The position numbers were made by a program, and so were the translations under genes. 64,000 nt of DNA from an uncultured Lachnospiraceae bacterium (GTDB lineage: Bacteria; Bacillota; Clostridia; Lachnospirales; Lachnospiraceae): NCBI GenBank assembly GCA_910578645.1, contig CAJTQI010000002.1:1-64000 (forward strand). The letters run 5' to 3'. The notes under the pieces were generated by a model, which saw only the letters and a program-made list of their open reading frames with translations, was not told the origin of the DNA and did no database searches. Every line of letters begins with the position of its first letter. The stretch's first letter is position 1. Shown piece by piece: positions 7,594 through 16,936 of the stretch.

Positions 7594-7832
7594 TTTGCAA
7601 GAACCTTATATGCTTCCATATTCTGTTTTATTAACCGTTCAGATATTGCAAAAACATCTTCGCTATCAGCTATTTTCTCTTTTTCCGCTTTACAGAAATC
7701 AATGACCAAATATCTGGGTACATTATTTTTCAGGATAACCGCCGTTCCGTGTTCGTCAACTACTTTGGCTACTTTTGAAAAATTTTGATTTGCTTCTGTA
7801 ATTGAAATCATTGTGTTTGTATCTATTGTCAT
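7590..7832 (-). CDS. Phd/YefM-family antitoxin
   Basis: An 80-residue protein with the prevent-host-death pattern: MISITEANQNFSKVAKVVDE, then HGTAVILKNNVPRYLVIDF, an N-terminal DNA-binding fold and strand pair, followed by an acidic/helical C-terminal toxin-binding tail. GTGAGGT precedes the ATG. It forms an operon with the Doc-like gene. The antitoxin looks intact while the toxin is truncated. A 12-bp palindrome in its promoter is a candidate autoregulatory operator. Confidence 0.8.
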   Translation of the reverse strand: MTIDTNTMISITEANQNFSKVAKVVDEHGTAVILKNNVPRYLVIDFCKAEKEKIADSEDVFAISERLIKQNMEAYKVLAK

Positions 7833-7858
7833 TTTATATATACCTCACTTCCACCTAT

Positions 7859-7887
7859 ATTATATGTAAATTCTAGCTAGAAAACAA
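7859..7887 (-). promoter_or_regulatory. Promoter and likely operator of the antitoxin-toxin operon
   Basis: On the minus strand TTGTTT (7887-7882), a 17-base spacer, and a perfect TATAAT (7864-7859). The perfect palindrome TTCTAGCTAGAA (7871-7882) lies between the two hexamers, where a bound antitoxin would block polymerase. Confidence 0.55.
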
Positions 7888-8174
7888 CCTATTTTTCTTT
7901 TTGTGATTGTCGTATAATTGAAACCTGCCCTTGTAAATTGCCTATAAGGGCAAAAACAAGGGAAAATACATAGCAGCTCACTGTATGAGGCTTAAAAAGC
8001 CTTGAAAAATAAGGAGAGTTCAAGAAATTCATCTGCAAATACCGATTTGTATGTGAATGGAACAGACGGTCATAGCGCAGTGCGAAATGTGGACAGATAA
8101 TTTGGAGAAACTTTAAGGGACAGGGGGATAGGGGAACCTTTTTGTGCATGTGGATGTCCGTAGATTTGTGCAAG
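7888..8174. other. Gene-free stretch left of the oxidoreductase
   Basis: No supported gene. The text includes a short G-rich run (GGGACAGGGGGATAGGGG, near 8118) typical of clostridial intergenic debris. The only long frame is on the minus strand and lacks a ribosome site and recognisable similarity. Confidence 0.35.
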
Positions 8175-8206
8175 AAAGAGGCTGCATTATACAGCCTCTT
8201 TATATA
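8175..8206 (-). terminator. Terminator of the leftward carbohydrate operon
   Basis: AAAGAGGCTG (8175-8184) and CAGCCTCTTT (8192-8201) form a perfect 10-bp stem with a 7-base loop. Read leftwards it follows the oxidoreductase gene and ends in CTCTTTCTT. Confidence 0.7.
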
Positions 8207-8245
8207 TACTTTGTATGTTAAAAAGCGGACTAAGATAGAAAGGCC

Positions 8246-9304
8246 TTAAAGAGCCTCTTTGTTTATTGCCTCGTAGTGCACATCCTCGAAAGGAAGGTAT
8301 ACCCGTTCACGTTTCATGGATGACAGATAGATACCCTTCACCATCTCCAGTGTCTTGCGGCCTTCCGTGCCGTCTACCGCCACAGGGGAGCCCGTCTGGA
8401 TAGAACGGTAGAAATCCTTGATTTGGATATGGTGGCTGCTGCCCCAGTAGTCGGGACCTACATTGGTGGTCTCGTAGGTATTGCGTATTTCGGCATAAAC
8501 ACCGTCCAGTTCATAGTAGCCCATATCCTGAATCAGTCCCAGGCGGCCTTTCTCACCCAGAAGTTCAATCGTGATGGGGGAATCGGCGCCATAGGTATTG
8601 CAGGCGTAGAGACTGTACAGACAGCCGTTTTGGAACATGATGGCGGCATTGGCGGTGTCTTCCACCTTCACGAAAGGATGGGCGTAATTATGGACGCTGC
8701 CCTCAATCCACTCCACATCGCTGCCCAACATGTAGCGGACACGGTCGATGCTGTGAATTGCCTGGTCGATGAGCACGCCGCCGCCTTCTTTGTCCCAGGT
8801 TCCCTTCCAGTCATTTCCTTCATAGTAGTCCAGAGGACGACTCCAGGTGAGGATGGAGCGGGCCGTGGTAATCTTGCCGAAATCGCCCCTTGTAATCATC
8901 TCTTTTAGTTTTTCTACGCTTTTCGTGTAGCGCGTCTGAAAAATAACGCCCAGTTTCATGCCTGTCTCTTTCTCGACGCGCAGCATTTCGTCTGCATCCT
9001 GCAAAGAGACGCCGATGGGCTTTTCCGTGAGTACATGGATGCCGGCCCGCATAGCCTTGATAGCCATGACAGGGTGGAGATAATGGGGCAGACATAAATG
9101 TACCACGTCGATATCCTTGTCCAGAATTTCATCGAAATCGGTTGTATAATTACAGCCGAATTTGTCGGCGAAAGCCTTGGCAAGATTTAGCTCTTTGTCT
9201 ATGGCGTATACGGGTTCTACCATGTCCGCCAGGCGGACGAAAGCGTCTTCATAACATACGGAGATTCTTCCACATCCCACAATCGCGGCTCTTAATTTTT
9301 TCAT
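8246..9304 (-). CDS. Gfo/Idh/MocA-family NAD(P)-dependent oxidoreductase (first copy)
   Basis: A 352-residue protein. The N-terminal Rossmann domain shows IVGCGRIS (residues 8-15), and TEKPIG (93-98) carries the conserved Lys of the EKP catalytic motif. The C-terminal alpha/beta domain follows, with GGGVLIDQAIHSIDRVRYML giving the typical D/H substrate residues. Family members oxidise or epimerise sugars, inositols or glycosides with bound NAD(P). I use the ATG at 9304 because GGAGGAG sits four bases before it. The gene lies 23 bases downstream of the ROK regulator gene in the same direction and diverges, with the ROK genes, from a second oxidoreductase at 12501. Confidence 0.9.
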   Translation of the reverse strand: MKKLRAAIVGCGRISVCYEDAFVRLADMVEPVYAIDKELNLAKAFADKFGCNYTTDFDEILDKDIDVVHLCLPHYLHPVMAIKAMRAGIHVLTEKPIGVSLQDADEMLRVEKETGMKLGVIFQTRYTKSVEKLKEMITRGDFGKITTARSILTWSRPLDYYEGNDWKGTWDKEGGGVLIDQAIHSIDRVRYMLGSDVEWIEGSVHNYAHPFVKVEDTANAAIMFQNGCLYSLYACNTYGADSPITIELLGEKGRLGLIQDMGYYELDGVYAEIRNTYETTNVGPDYWGSSHHIQIKDFYRSIQTGSPVAVDGTEGRKTLEMVKGIYLSSMKRERVYLPFEDVHYEAINKEAL

Positions 9305-9327
9305 AGTCTCCTCCATTTCTAGTTCCG

Positions 9328-10536
9328 TCAGCCGATATAGAAGAAGGCTGAGGAATCCTGTGTAAAATCATAGTGCTGGTCAAAAAGATATTTCATTCCG
9401 CCCACGAAATAGGCGGTGGAATCCAGAAAACTGTATCGTATCTGTATAGAATCCAACATTTGCCGAAATCCGGTTTCTTTCAGGTTATGCAGGACTTCGT
9501 TCAAAAAGAGAGGCCCCAAGTCCCTGCCTCTTCCGCCGATGATAATCAGTTTAGGATGGACGATGCATACCAGGTTGCTCAGTGCCTGGGAAAAATCCCG
9601 GGCAATATCTTTAAGGAGTGTCTGGGCGGATAAATCACCGTACAGTGCGGCGGAACTTAAATCGGCGTAGGTAATCTTATCGCTCTGGATAAGAGAAGAG
9701 CGGCATCCCGCATTATGTAGTCTCTTTTTCAGGGAATGCTCTCCGATTTTCAATTCCAGGCATCCTCTGTTGCCGCAGGAGCATAATTCCCCGCAGGGGT
9801 CGATGGAATAGTGTCCGAACTGGGTATAGGAGGCGGTCGCCTCACCTAACAGTTCGTCCCGGATGAACAGGGCGGCCCCGATACCATACTGGAAATTAAT
9901 ATAAGCAAAATCCTCCTGGGGGATTTTGGTGTAGACTTTCTCCGCATAAGCTGCGCACGCCGTATCGTTTAAGATGGCCAACGGATAACCTGCAAAGGCT
10001 TTCTTCAAGTTCTTTATAAGGTCGATGTTTCCGTTGGGGGACAGATAAAGCGTGGTAGCAAAAATTTCCTTGCGCTTGGGGTCAATCATGGCGGGTACGA
10101 CGATAGCCACGCCAAGAAGCTTCTCCCGTGGGAAATCAGGAGCCAGTAAGTTTTCCAACAGCTCTTTGGATAGGGTCACATAGGAATCAGGCTCATGTAA
10201 GGGGGCGTCGGATTCTTTTATGATTGTGCCGCAAATATCCACCAGTTTACAGCATATATCTTTGCTTCGCCAACTGATGACGGCCACATAGTGTTGTCCC
10301 TGCAGAAGATGCAGGCTGTTAGGCTTACGCCCTACAGACGTGGCGTCGTCTAAAATCCCCGTGTCCTGCACAAATTTCCGCTCGATTAATTCATCCACCA
10401 GGGAAGACACGGTGGTTTTGCTTAAGCCTGACAACTTCGCAAGCTGTGCCCGGGAAACGCCCGGCGTCTGGTGGATATAGCGGTAAAGTGTCTTTAAATT
10501 GTTATTTTTGATGAGTTGTTGGTTTACCAGTTTCAT
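9328..10536 (-). CDS. ROK-family transcriptional regulator (first copy)
   Basis: A 402-residue NagC/XylR-type repressor. The winged HTH at residues 1-60 (PGVSRAQLAKLSGLSKTTVS) is followed by a ROK sugar-kinase-like domain with the zinc site H242 and the CSCGNRGC cluster (252-259). The kinase nucleotide motif DxGGT is degenerate (ISWRSKDICCKLVDICG), as expected for a sensor rather than a kinase. NDTACAAYAE (190-199) is the conserved substrate-side segment. It lies upstream of the oxidoreductase at 8246 and is a paralogue of the next gene. Effector unknown. Confidence 0.88.
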   Translation of the reverse strand: MKLVNQQLIKNNNLKTLYRYIHQTPGVSRAQLAKLSGLSKTTVSSLVDELIERKFVQDTGILDDATSVGRKPNSLHLLQGQHYVAVISWRSKDICCKLVDICGTIIKESDAPLHEPDSYVTLSKELLENLLAPDFPREKLLGVAIVVPAMIDPKRKEIFATTLYLSPNGNIDLIKNLKKAFAGYPLAILNDTACAAYAEKVYTKIPQEDFAYINFQYGIGAALFIRDELLGEATASYTQFGHYSIDPCGELCSCGNRGCLELKIGEHSLKKRLHNAGCRSSLIQSDKITYADLSSAALYGDLSAQTLLKDIARDFSQALSNLVCIVHPKLIIIGGRGRDLGPLFLNEVLHNLKETGFRQMLDSIQIRYSFLDSTAYFVGGMKYLFDQHYDFTQDSSAFFYIG

Positions 10537-10743
10537 ATGCGCCTGCTCTTCCTGGATTGGTATTTTGAGGCTTTAGGACTGCCACGTTACTTTCACGCAG
10601 CGTGCCGCCGCATTATCTCATTTAGCCGCCTGGCCGACGAACATAAATCCGGCGTGGTTTTACCAGATATAAGTGTGTCAGCCACAGGACTACTTCCAAC
10701 ATATCACAAAGCCCGATAGGAAGCAATCGGTAATTGCCTTGTG

Positions 10744-11949
10744 CTACCCGATGAAAAAGGCGGAACGGTCGTTGTCGGTGAAACAGTAATGGATATCAAA
10801 AAAATATTTCATGGCGCCGTTTAAAAAGGAGTCAATCTGCAAGGTAGAATAGCGCACTGTTACGGCGTCCACCATTTTGCGAAAGCCCGTCTTCTTTAGG
10901 CCGGCCCGGACTTCGTTGAGGAAGTATTCACCGATGTCCGGAATTTTGCCGCCCAATATAATTAAGGACGGGTTTACGACACATATGAGATTTCCCAATG
11001 CCTGGGCCAGTTCCCATGCGAGCTGGCGCACCATTGTCAAAGCCGTCGGGTCGCGGAAGGTGGCGGCTTTGCCCAGGTCGGAGAAGGTAATGGATTCTTT
11101 ACCTGCCAGGGAAGGAATCGTGCCGAACTGAGCCAGTCGTTTTTTCAGATTGTGTTCGGAAATCAGCGTTTCCAGGCAGCCGTGATTTCCACAGACGCAT
11201 AACGGACCGTTCGGGTCCACAGAGTAATGACCGAACTGTGTGAAAGAACCGCTGGCTTTGCCGAGCATATTTCCTTCGGTGAAGAGGGTGGCTCCGATTC
11301 CACGTCCGAAATTCAGGAAAGCAAAATTTTTCTCCGGGACGCCTGCGTAAATTTTCTCGGCGTAAGCGTAGCATGCAGTATCCTCCAAAAATGCCACGGG
11401 GTATTCGGGAAATGCGTGCCGCAGGGCGTCAATCGGATTTTCTTTGCCCAAAAACGGCAGGCTGAGTGTGGTGGAATATACTTCGTTGTGGGCCGCGTCA
11501 ATCATGGCGGAGACAACCACACAGATTCCCAGTACCCGGCTTGGCTCACATTGTTTCAAGATAGACCGGTACAGGCAGTAGACGGAGCAGGATATATAGG
11601 TTTCTCCCGCTTTAACCTGGCAGCTTTCCTGGACGACAGAGGTTCCGGCGATATCGATTAGATAGGCGTACACCATATTTTCTATCCAGTGCATCACTAC
11701 AGTGTAATAACTGTTCATACGCACATGCAGGCAATTAGGCTTGCGGCCGATAGAATCTGATTCTCCTGTGCCGCTGTCCAGAATAAACTTCCGCTCAATC
11801 AGCTCATCTACCAGGGTGGAGACGGTGGTTTTGCTTAAGTTAGACTGCTGTGCAAGAAGTGTCCTGGAGATTCCGGGATTTGCATCGATAGAAGAGTAAA
11901 TATGTTTCATGTTCGTATTTTTTATTAACTGTTGGTTTACCAGGCTCAT
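10744..11949 (-). CDS. ROK-family transcriptional regulator (second copy)
   Basis: A 401-residue paralogue of the preceding gene; both start with a near-identical VNQQLIKN segment and share the LSKTTVS-LVDELIERKF recognition helix region, so they may read similar operators. The ROK zinc motif is LCVCGNHGCLE after GHYSVDPNG. The ATG at 11949 is chosen because AAAGGAGGTG lies 11 bases upstream; an upstream extension would add an implausible hydrophobic tail. It faces the divergent rightward sugar operon across 551 bases and is the obvious candidate for its control. About 200 bases with no supported gene separate it from the first ROK gene. Confidence 0.88.
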   Translation of the reverse strand: MSLVNQQLIKNTNMKHIYSSIDANPGISRTLLAQQSNLSKTTVSTLVDELIERKFILDSGTGESDSIGRKPNCLHVRMNSYYTVVMHWIENMVYAYLIDIAGTSVVQESCQVKAGETYISCSVYCLYRSILKQCEPSRVLGICVVVSAMIDAAHNEVYSTTLSLPFLGKENPIDALRHAFPEYPVAFLEDTACYAYAEKIYAGVPEKNFAFLNFGRGIGATLFTEGNMLGKASGSFTQFGHYSVDPNGPLCVCGNHGCLETLISEHNLKKRLAQFGTIPSLAGKESITFSDLGKAATFRDPTALTMVRQLAWELAQALGNLICVVNPSLIILGGKIPDIGEYFLNEVRAGLKKTGFRKMVDAVTVRYSTLQIDSFLNGAMKYFFDIHYCFTDNDRSAFFIG

Positions 11950-12500
11950 CTTGTTTGGTTTCACCTCCTTTAAGATATTTTGTAAAGTCAGTTTATTAAA
12001 AAACATCCTATCATAAAACAAAGTGATGTGCAATAAAAGTTTGATAAAAAATAAATATAGTATAATAAAAAGCAAAATAAGAGAAAAAGACAGATAATAA
12101 ACAGGAATAAACACAAATATTCTGTATATATTGTAGTGGAATTTGTTTTAGCTCGTTTAAGACAAACAAACGTAAAATCAAAATTAGCTGTGCAATAGAA
12201 AAACACCGACATGATTCATTCATAAAATTAGTAAGGTCACAGGAATAAGGCAAATTATAGGTAAAAATGCATAAATTAAATGAGCTAATATTGTGAATAA
12301 TAGTAGAAATAGCTGTCAGAAAGTGCGGATAACAGAAAAAATATTGACATCAACTGTGCGGAATGATAAAGTAAAGACAAACTTAGAGCGGAAAATGGAC
12401 CGGGTTAACAGGAAAAAAGAATAAATGAACGGCTTTGGTTTTATTTTTTTCTCAAAATAGTTAGGTTAATGAACAAATAAATTGAGAAAGGGGTGACGCA
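11950..12500. other. Divergent control region of the carbohydrate locus
   Basis: 551 bases of very A+T-rich DNA with no supported gene between the second ROK gene (leftward) and the oxidoreductase operon (rightward). Short frames here have no ribosome sites. It contains the rightward promoter at 12344, and any operators for the two ROK regulators should lie here. Confidence 0.6.
12344..12372 (+). promoter_or_regulatory. Promoter of the sugar oxidoreductase/ABC operon
   Basis: TTGACA (12344-12349), 17-base spacer, TAAAGT (12367-12372), giving a leader of about 120 bases before the ATG at 12501. Confidence 0.5.
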
Positions 12501-13529
12501 ATGAGAATTGGCGTAATTGGATGTGGAGGAATGGGAACAACTCACTATCTTTCGCTGAAAGCGCTGTCTTCTCAGATGAATGTAGAGGTGGCTGCATTGG
12601 CGGATTGCCGCAAGGAGTATTTGGATAAAGCATCTTCTTATTTTCCGGATGCAAAGACTTATTCTTATGGTATGGAGCTAATTGAAAAGGAGAAGCTGGA
12701 TATTGTACATATTTGTCTTCCTACCTATTTACATGTTAGCCATGCAGTGGCAGCTATGGAACAGGGAATGCATGTCCTGGTAGAGAAACCCGTATGCTTG
12801 ACGGCAGAAGAGGGTAAGCAGATTTTGGAGGCGGAGGAAAGGACCGGAAGAAAAGTCATGGTAGGGCAGGTGGTACGTTCTTTTGATGAGTACCGCTATC
12901 TGAAACAGGTATATGACGACAAGACCTTTGGATGCCTGAAGTCGATTGTGATGCAGAGAATCAGCGGCGATGTGCAGTGGGGATTTGAGGATTGGTTCCA
13001 CGATGAGAAGAAGAGCGGTTCGGTAGTGCTAGACTTGCATGTACATGATTTGGATTTTCTCCGGCATATGTTGGGAGAGCCTGACAGCTTCGATGTGAGG
13101 GCTACGGCTTTTGACAACGGGATGATTAACCAGATTATTACGACCTATGAATTTGGAAATGTATTTGTGACAGCGGAAGGCATCTGGGACGTATCTCCAT
13201 CTCTGGCATTCAGGGCAGGATTCAGGGCATGTTTCGAGGACGCTACGGTGGTATTTGACGGAGCGAGTAACCCGTCGCTGACCGTCTATAAGAAGGATGG
13301 CACAGTGGAAACGCCGGAGTTTTCACCGGAGTACGTGATGGACGACAATACGGCAGGTATTAACGTTTCAAATCTGGGACCTTACTATACGGAAATTAAA
13401 TACTTCGTGAAGTGTGTCATGGAGGGGAAACCTGTCGAGGTGGCGCCGCTTACAGAAGGAGTCAAATCCGTAGAGCTTGCTTTAAAGGAATGGGAGGCAG
13501 CGAAGGCATATGTGGAGAAGCGCCGTTAA
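12501..13529 (+). CDS. Gfo/Idh/MocA-family oxidoreductase (second copy)
   Basis: A 342-residue protein with MRIGVIGCGGMGTTHY as the Rossmann nucleotide-binding start (GxGGMG, residues 7-12) and VEKPVCL (94-100) with the EKP catalytic Lys. The second domain carries GSVVLDLHVHDLDFLRHML, the conserved D/H substrate face. GAAAGGGG lies about seven bases before the ATG. First gene of the rightward operon, 95 bases ahead of the sugar-binding lipoprotein. It is only distantly similar to the leftward oxidoreductase at 8246, so the two probably act on different steps or substrates of one pathway. Confidence 0.9.
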   Translation: MRIGVIGCGGMGTTHYLSLKALSSQMNVEVAALADCRKEYLDKASSYFPDAKTYSYGMELIEKEKLDIVHICLPTYLHVSHAVAAMEQGMHVLVEKPVCLTAEEGKQILEAEERTGRKVMVGQVVRSFDEYRYLKQVYDDKTFGCLKSIVMQRISGDVQWGFEDWFHDEKKSGSVVLDLHVHDLDFLRHMLGEPDSFDVRATAFDNGMINQIITTYEFGNVFVTAEGIWDVSPSLAFRAGFRACFEDATVVFDGASNPSLTVYKKDGTVETPEFSPEYVMDDNTAGINVSNLGPYYTEIKYFVKCVMEGKPVEVAPLTEGVKSVELALKEWEAAKAYVEKRR

Positions 13530-13624
13530 TTCCCGCGGATAACGGGTTATGGAGGCTTATCAATTTTATCAATGAAACCAGTGTTGGCCAAGGGGCAGCA
13601 CGCATCAAGTTAGGAGGAACTATT

Positions 13625-14968
13625 ATGGTAAAGAAAAAACTTGCAGTTTTGTTATCGGCAGTTATGATGACATCTATGTTGGCAGCCTGTGGTAATTCAG
13701 GTTCCCAGCAAGAGACAGGCGGAAGCACGAACGATGACACTTCAGCCGCTGAGGAAAGCACAGAGGCTGACGGAGAAAGCGCTGGCGCAGGCGAAGAGAG
13801 TGCAGCTTCCGGAGAAGAGGTAACCTTGAAGGTATTTGATGCCCATGCTTATGGTTTGGACGAGTATGCAGAGATGGTAGAAGCGTTTGAGAAAGACCAT
13901 CCGGGCGTAACGATTGAGGTACAGCATGCGGCGAACGACTCGAATACATTGCTTCAGTCCCGCGTAAATTCCGGGGATATACCGGATGTATTCGACGTAG
14001 AGTCAGGTACTTCCGCAAAGATGTATTATGAATATGCGTATGACTGGACGGATGACACAGACGTCACAAGCCTGTTCAACGAAGATGCGTTGGAGACAGG
14101 AAGGGATGAAGATGGCAGAATCAAATCTTTGCCTTGGACATATGAGAATATGGGTATCCTGTACAATAAGGACTGCTTCGAGCAGGCAGGGATAACCGAA
14201 CTGCCTACTACTATCGACGAACTGGAAGAGGCATGTAAGAAACTGGAGGCCGCAGGGATTACGGCGTTTGCAATGCCGGCAAAAGAAAGCTGGGTACTGG
14301 GACAGCTTGCAACTCACTTTATGATGGATAAATCTCTGGATGCGGAAGGCACAGCCAATGCCTTGAAGTCCGGCGAGAAACAGTTTGCGGATTTACCTAA
14401 CTGGAATAACCTGTTCAAGATGTTAGACTTGGCGATTGCATACGGTCCGGACAAGCCCCTTGAGATTGACTGGGAGACTTCCGAGAATATGCTTGCCAAC
14501 GGCGAGGCTGCTATGATTCATATGGGTGACTGGTGCCAGTCTACATTGGATTCTTTCAATGCAGATGCGAATCTGGGATTCCTTCCTTGCCCGGTAGGTT
14601 CTTCTGCAGATGATTGCACGCTTCTGTCTTCCTGTAACTGGACTTATCTTGTAAACAAAGATTCGGAGAACCTGGAACTTGCAAAAGAGTACTTGACCTA
14701 TATCCTTACTTCCGAGATGGGACAGTACTGGATGTGCGACGGCGTAGGGGCTGTTCCTGGCGTCAAGACAGACAGGGAAGTAGCCGGCAAACTGGCGAAT
14801 GATGCCAAGACTTATATTGCAGACGGAAAGACCAACGGATGGATTCATACAATCGCACCGACTAGCTACTCTGATGTGTGTGGACCTTATCTGCAGGCGT
14901 ATATGACAGGCGACATGAGTGCGGAAGAAGTGACACAGGGATTTCAGGAATTTTGGACTGCACAGTAA
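13625..14968 (+). CDS. ABC sugar-binding lipoprotein (extracellular family 1)
   Basis: A 447-residue solute-binding protein. The lipoprotein signal ends in the lipobox LAAC (residues 19-22), giving a lipidated Cys22. An acidic Ser/Glu/Gly linker (about 24-64) precedes the binding domain, which starts VTLKVFDAHAYGLDEYAEMV. Family-1 features include GDIPDVFDVES, WTYENMGILYNKDCFEQAGI and NGEAAMIHMGDWCQSTLD. AGGAGG lies ahead of the ATG at 13625. It delivers a sugar or sugar derivative to the two permeases encoded downstream. Specificity cannot be read from sequence. Confidence 0.92.
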   Translation: MVKKKLAVLLSAVMMTSMLAACGNSGSQQETGGSTNDDTSAAEESTEADGESAGAGEESAASGEEVTLKVFDAHAYGLDEYAEMVEAFEKDHPGVTIEVQHAANDSNTLLQSRVNSGDIPDVFDVESGTSAKMYYEYAYDWTDDTDVTSLFNEDALETGRDEDGRIKSLPWTYENMGILYNKDCFEQAGITELPTTIDELEEACKKLEAAGITAFAMPAKESWVLGQLATHFMMDKSLDAEGTANALKSGEKQFADLPNWNNLFKMLDLAIAYGPDKPLEIDWETSENMLANGEAAMIHMGDWCQSTLDSFNADANLGFLPCPVGSSADDCTLLSSCNWTYLVNKDSENLELAKEYLTYILTSEMGQYWMCDGVGAVPGVKTDREVAGKLANDAKTYIADGKTNGWIHTIAPTSYSDVCGPYLQAYMTGDMSAEEVTQGFQEFWTAQ

Positions 14969-15100
14969 AGCCTGAAAGAAGTGTTGTCTTTGAAACTGAA
15001 TAACAGACAATGATACAGCAGCAGGGGAGTTGCACGGAGCAGGGAAAAGCCGGCGCTCCCCTTGCCTATCATAGAGAAGAGTCCATAAGGGGATGGTGAA

Positions 15101-15982
15101 TTGAAAAGCAAGAAGATAAATGATTTTTTACTGTTTGCATTGTTTGTTTTTCCGGCGGTGGCTTTCGTGCTATTTGCCACTGATATACCGTTTGTCATGA
15201 ACATGTACTATTCTGTATTTGACTGGAACGGCGTCGGGAAATCTATGAAATTTGTGGGGTTAGATAACTTTATCAAGATTTTTACCAATGACAAACTTTT
15301 CTGGAAGGGCGTTACTTTTACTTTGAAGTTCGCCGTATTTTATGTAGTTATCGTGAATATTATATCGCTCACCGTGGCGGTTGTGATGTCCAAGGAGAAG
15401 AAGTCCTCCAGCGTAGGGCGGGCGTTTTATTATGTTCCTTATATTATCAGTTTGACGGCAATCAGCCTGATTTGGAAGTTTATTTTCGGGCCGGGATTCG
15501 AGGCATTATATAATATTACCGGTTGGGAATTTTTCAACTGGAGCTGGGTAGGAACGCCCAAGCTTGCGTTCTATGTAGTCGTTATCATGGCGGTATGGCA
15601 GAACGTAGGTTTCTACATGGTGAATTACATCGCGGGTATTATAGCGGTGCCCAAGGAGCTGACAGAGGCGGCGAAAATCGACGGGGCCAATAGTTTCCAG
15701 GTATTTCGTAAGATTATGGTGCCTATGATTATGCCTGCCGTGTCAATCTGTATGCTGACTTCGCTTACTTTTGCGTTTAAGCTGTTTGACATTATCATGG
15801 TCTTTACCAAGGGCGGCCCGGCAAACTCTACGGTGACGGTTGCCTACAATATATATAAGGAAGCTTTCGTGAATAACAAGTATGGAATGGCAACCGCCAA
15901 GTCGCTTGTATTCGTCGTATTTGTGTTGATTGTGACGGCAATCCAGCTTAAAGTCACTAAGAGCAAGGAGGTTGAGGCATAA
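15101..15982 (+). CDS. ABC sugar transporter permease (UgpA/LacF type)
   Basis: A 293-residue membrane protein with six predicted segments. The cytoplasmic EAA loop for ATPase contact is ELTEAAKIDGANSFQVFRKI (about 186-205). I use the TTG at 15101 after AAGGGG; there is no better in-frame ATG at the N-terminus. It overlaps the next permease by one base (TAATG), so the two are translationally coupled. With the lipoprotein and second permease it forms a CUT1-type importer that lacks its own ATPase gene here. Confidence 0.92.
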   Translation: MKSKKINDFLLFALFVFPAVAFVLFATDIPFVMNMYYSVFDWNGVGKSMKFVGLDNFIKIFTNDKLFWKGVTFTLKFAVFYVVIVNIISLTVAVVMSKEKKSSSVGRAFYYVPYIISLTAISLIWKFIFGPGFEALYNITGWEFFNWSWVGTPKLAFYVVVIMAVWQNVGFYMVNYIAGIIAVPKELTEAAKIDGANSFQVFRKIMVPMIMPAVSICMLTSLTFAFKLFDIIMVFTKGGPANSTVTVAYNIYKEAFVNNKYGMATAKSLVFVVFVLIVTAIQLKVTKSKEVEA

Positions 15983-16809
15983 TGAAAAAAATAAGAAGAG
16001 TAAACCTACTGTCTGTTTTCATTTTTCTGTGCTCCATCTTCTGGCTGATGCCGCTGCTATTGATTTTTATCAATTCTTTTAAACCGTATAATGATATGAT
16101 GCAGCATTTCCTGGCGCTGCCTGAGAGCTGGAAACTTGACATGTACATAGAGACATGGACAAAGTTCAAGTTCCCGATGCTGATTGGAAATACGCTTATC
16201 TATACAATCGGGACGGTGCTCGTCATCGTGTTGCTTGCGCCTATGGCCGCTTATAAACTGGCGAGGACGAAGAGCAAGTTGAGCGTAATTTGTTTCGGAC
16301 TGATTATTATGCCGATGATGGTGCCATTCCAGTCCTACATGATTACATTGACCAGATTGGTTGCAAATGTCAACTTGACAGGCACCCGTATGGGACAGAC
16401 GTTAGTGTCCATCGGTCTGTGTATGCCCCTTGCGGTGTATATGATACATGGTTTTGTAAAAAATGTGCCGTTGGAGTTGGAGGAATGTGCGTGTATCGAC
16501 GGGGCGTCGAAGATGCGTACTTATTTCAGTATTGTCCTGCCGTTGTTAAAGCCGATTCTGACTACGGTAGTGGTGCTTGACACACTGGCGACATGGAACG
16601 ATATTATTACAAACCAGTTGATTGTGGGAGGCAATGCGAGGGCGATGAATATCCAGAATGCGCTGTATATGCAGTTCTCCGCACAGACGTCAGACTGGGA
16701 ACATGCCTTGCCGGGTATTGTGATGTCTATGATACCGAGTTTGATTTTCTTCGTGCTCATGCAGAAACATATTGTGGGCGGTATCACAGCAGGCGCGGTA
16801 AAGGGATAA
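15982..16809 (+). CDS. ABC sugar transporter permease (UgpE/MalG type)
   Basis: A 275-residue membrane protein with six predicted segments and the EAA-type loop ELEECACIDGASKMRTYFSI (about 165-184). The N-terminus has the usual short cytoplasmic lead and first segment (LLSVFIFLCSIFWLMPLLLI). It partners the preceding permease. No ABC ATPase follows, so a shared MsmK/UgpC-type ATPase encoded elsewhere must energise the importer. Confidence 0.92.
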   Translation: MKKIRRVNLLSVFIFLCSIFWLMPLLLIFINSFKPYNDMMQHFLALPESWKLDMYIETWTKFKFPMLIGNTLIYTIGTVLVIVLLAPMAAYKLARTKSKLSVICFGLIIMPMMVPFQSYMITLTRLVANVNLTGTRMGQTLVSIGLCMPLAVYMIHGFVKNVPLELEECACIDGASKMRTYFSIVLPLLKPILTTVVVLDTLATWNDIITNQLIVGGNARAMNIQNALYMQFSAQTSDWEHALPGIVMSMIPSLIFFVLMQKHIVGGITAGAVKG

Positions 16810-16936
16810 TGCGTTATGGCCTCTATTTTATGTTTGTCTTTATATGATGTATAATGATAAGGAGTTCACACATCCTGGCGTGGGACGGCTGCATACGGTG
16901 GCGTATCCGCAGGCAGGGGAAAGGTAAGGTATTAAA

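Noticed and set aside
7889..8173. Minus-strand 94-residue frame
   Set aside because: No ribosome site, biased composition, overlaps an intergenic G-rich run.
14423..15010. Minus-strand 195-residue frame
   Set aside because: Antisense shadow of the sugar-binding lipoprotein gene, no ribosome site.
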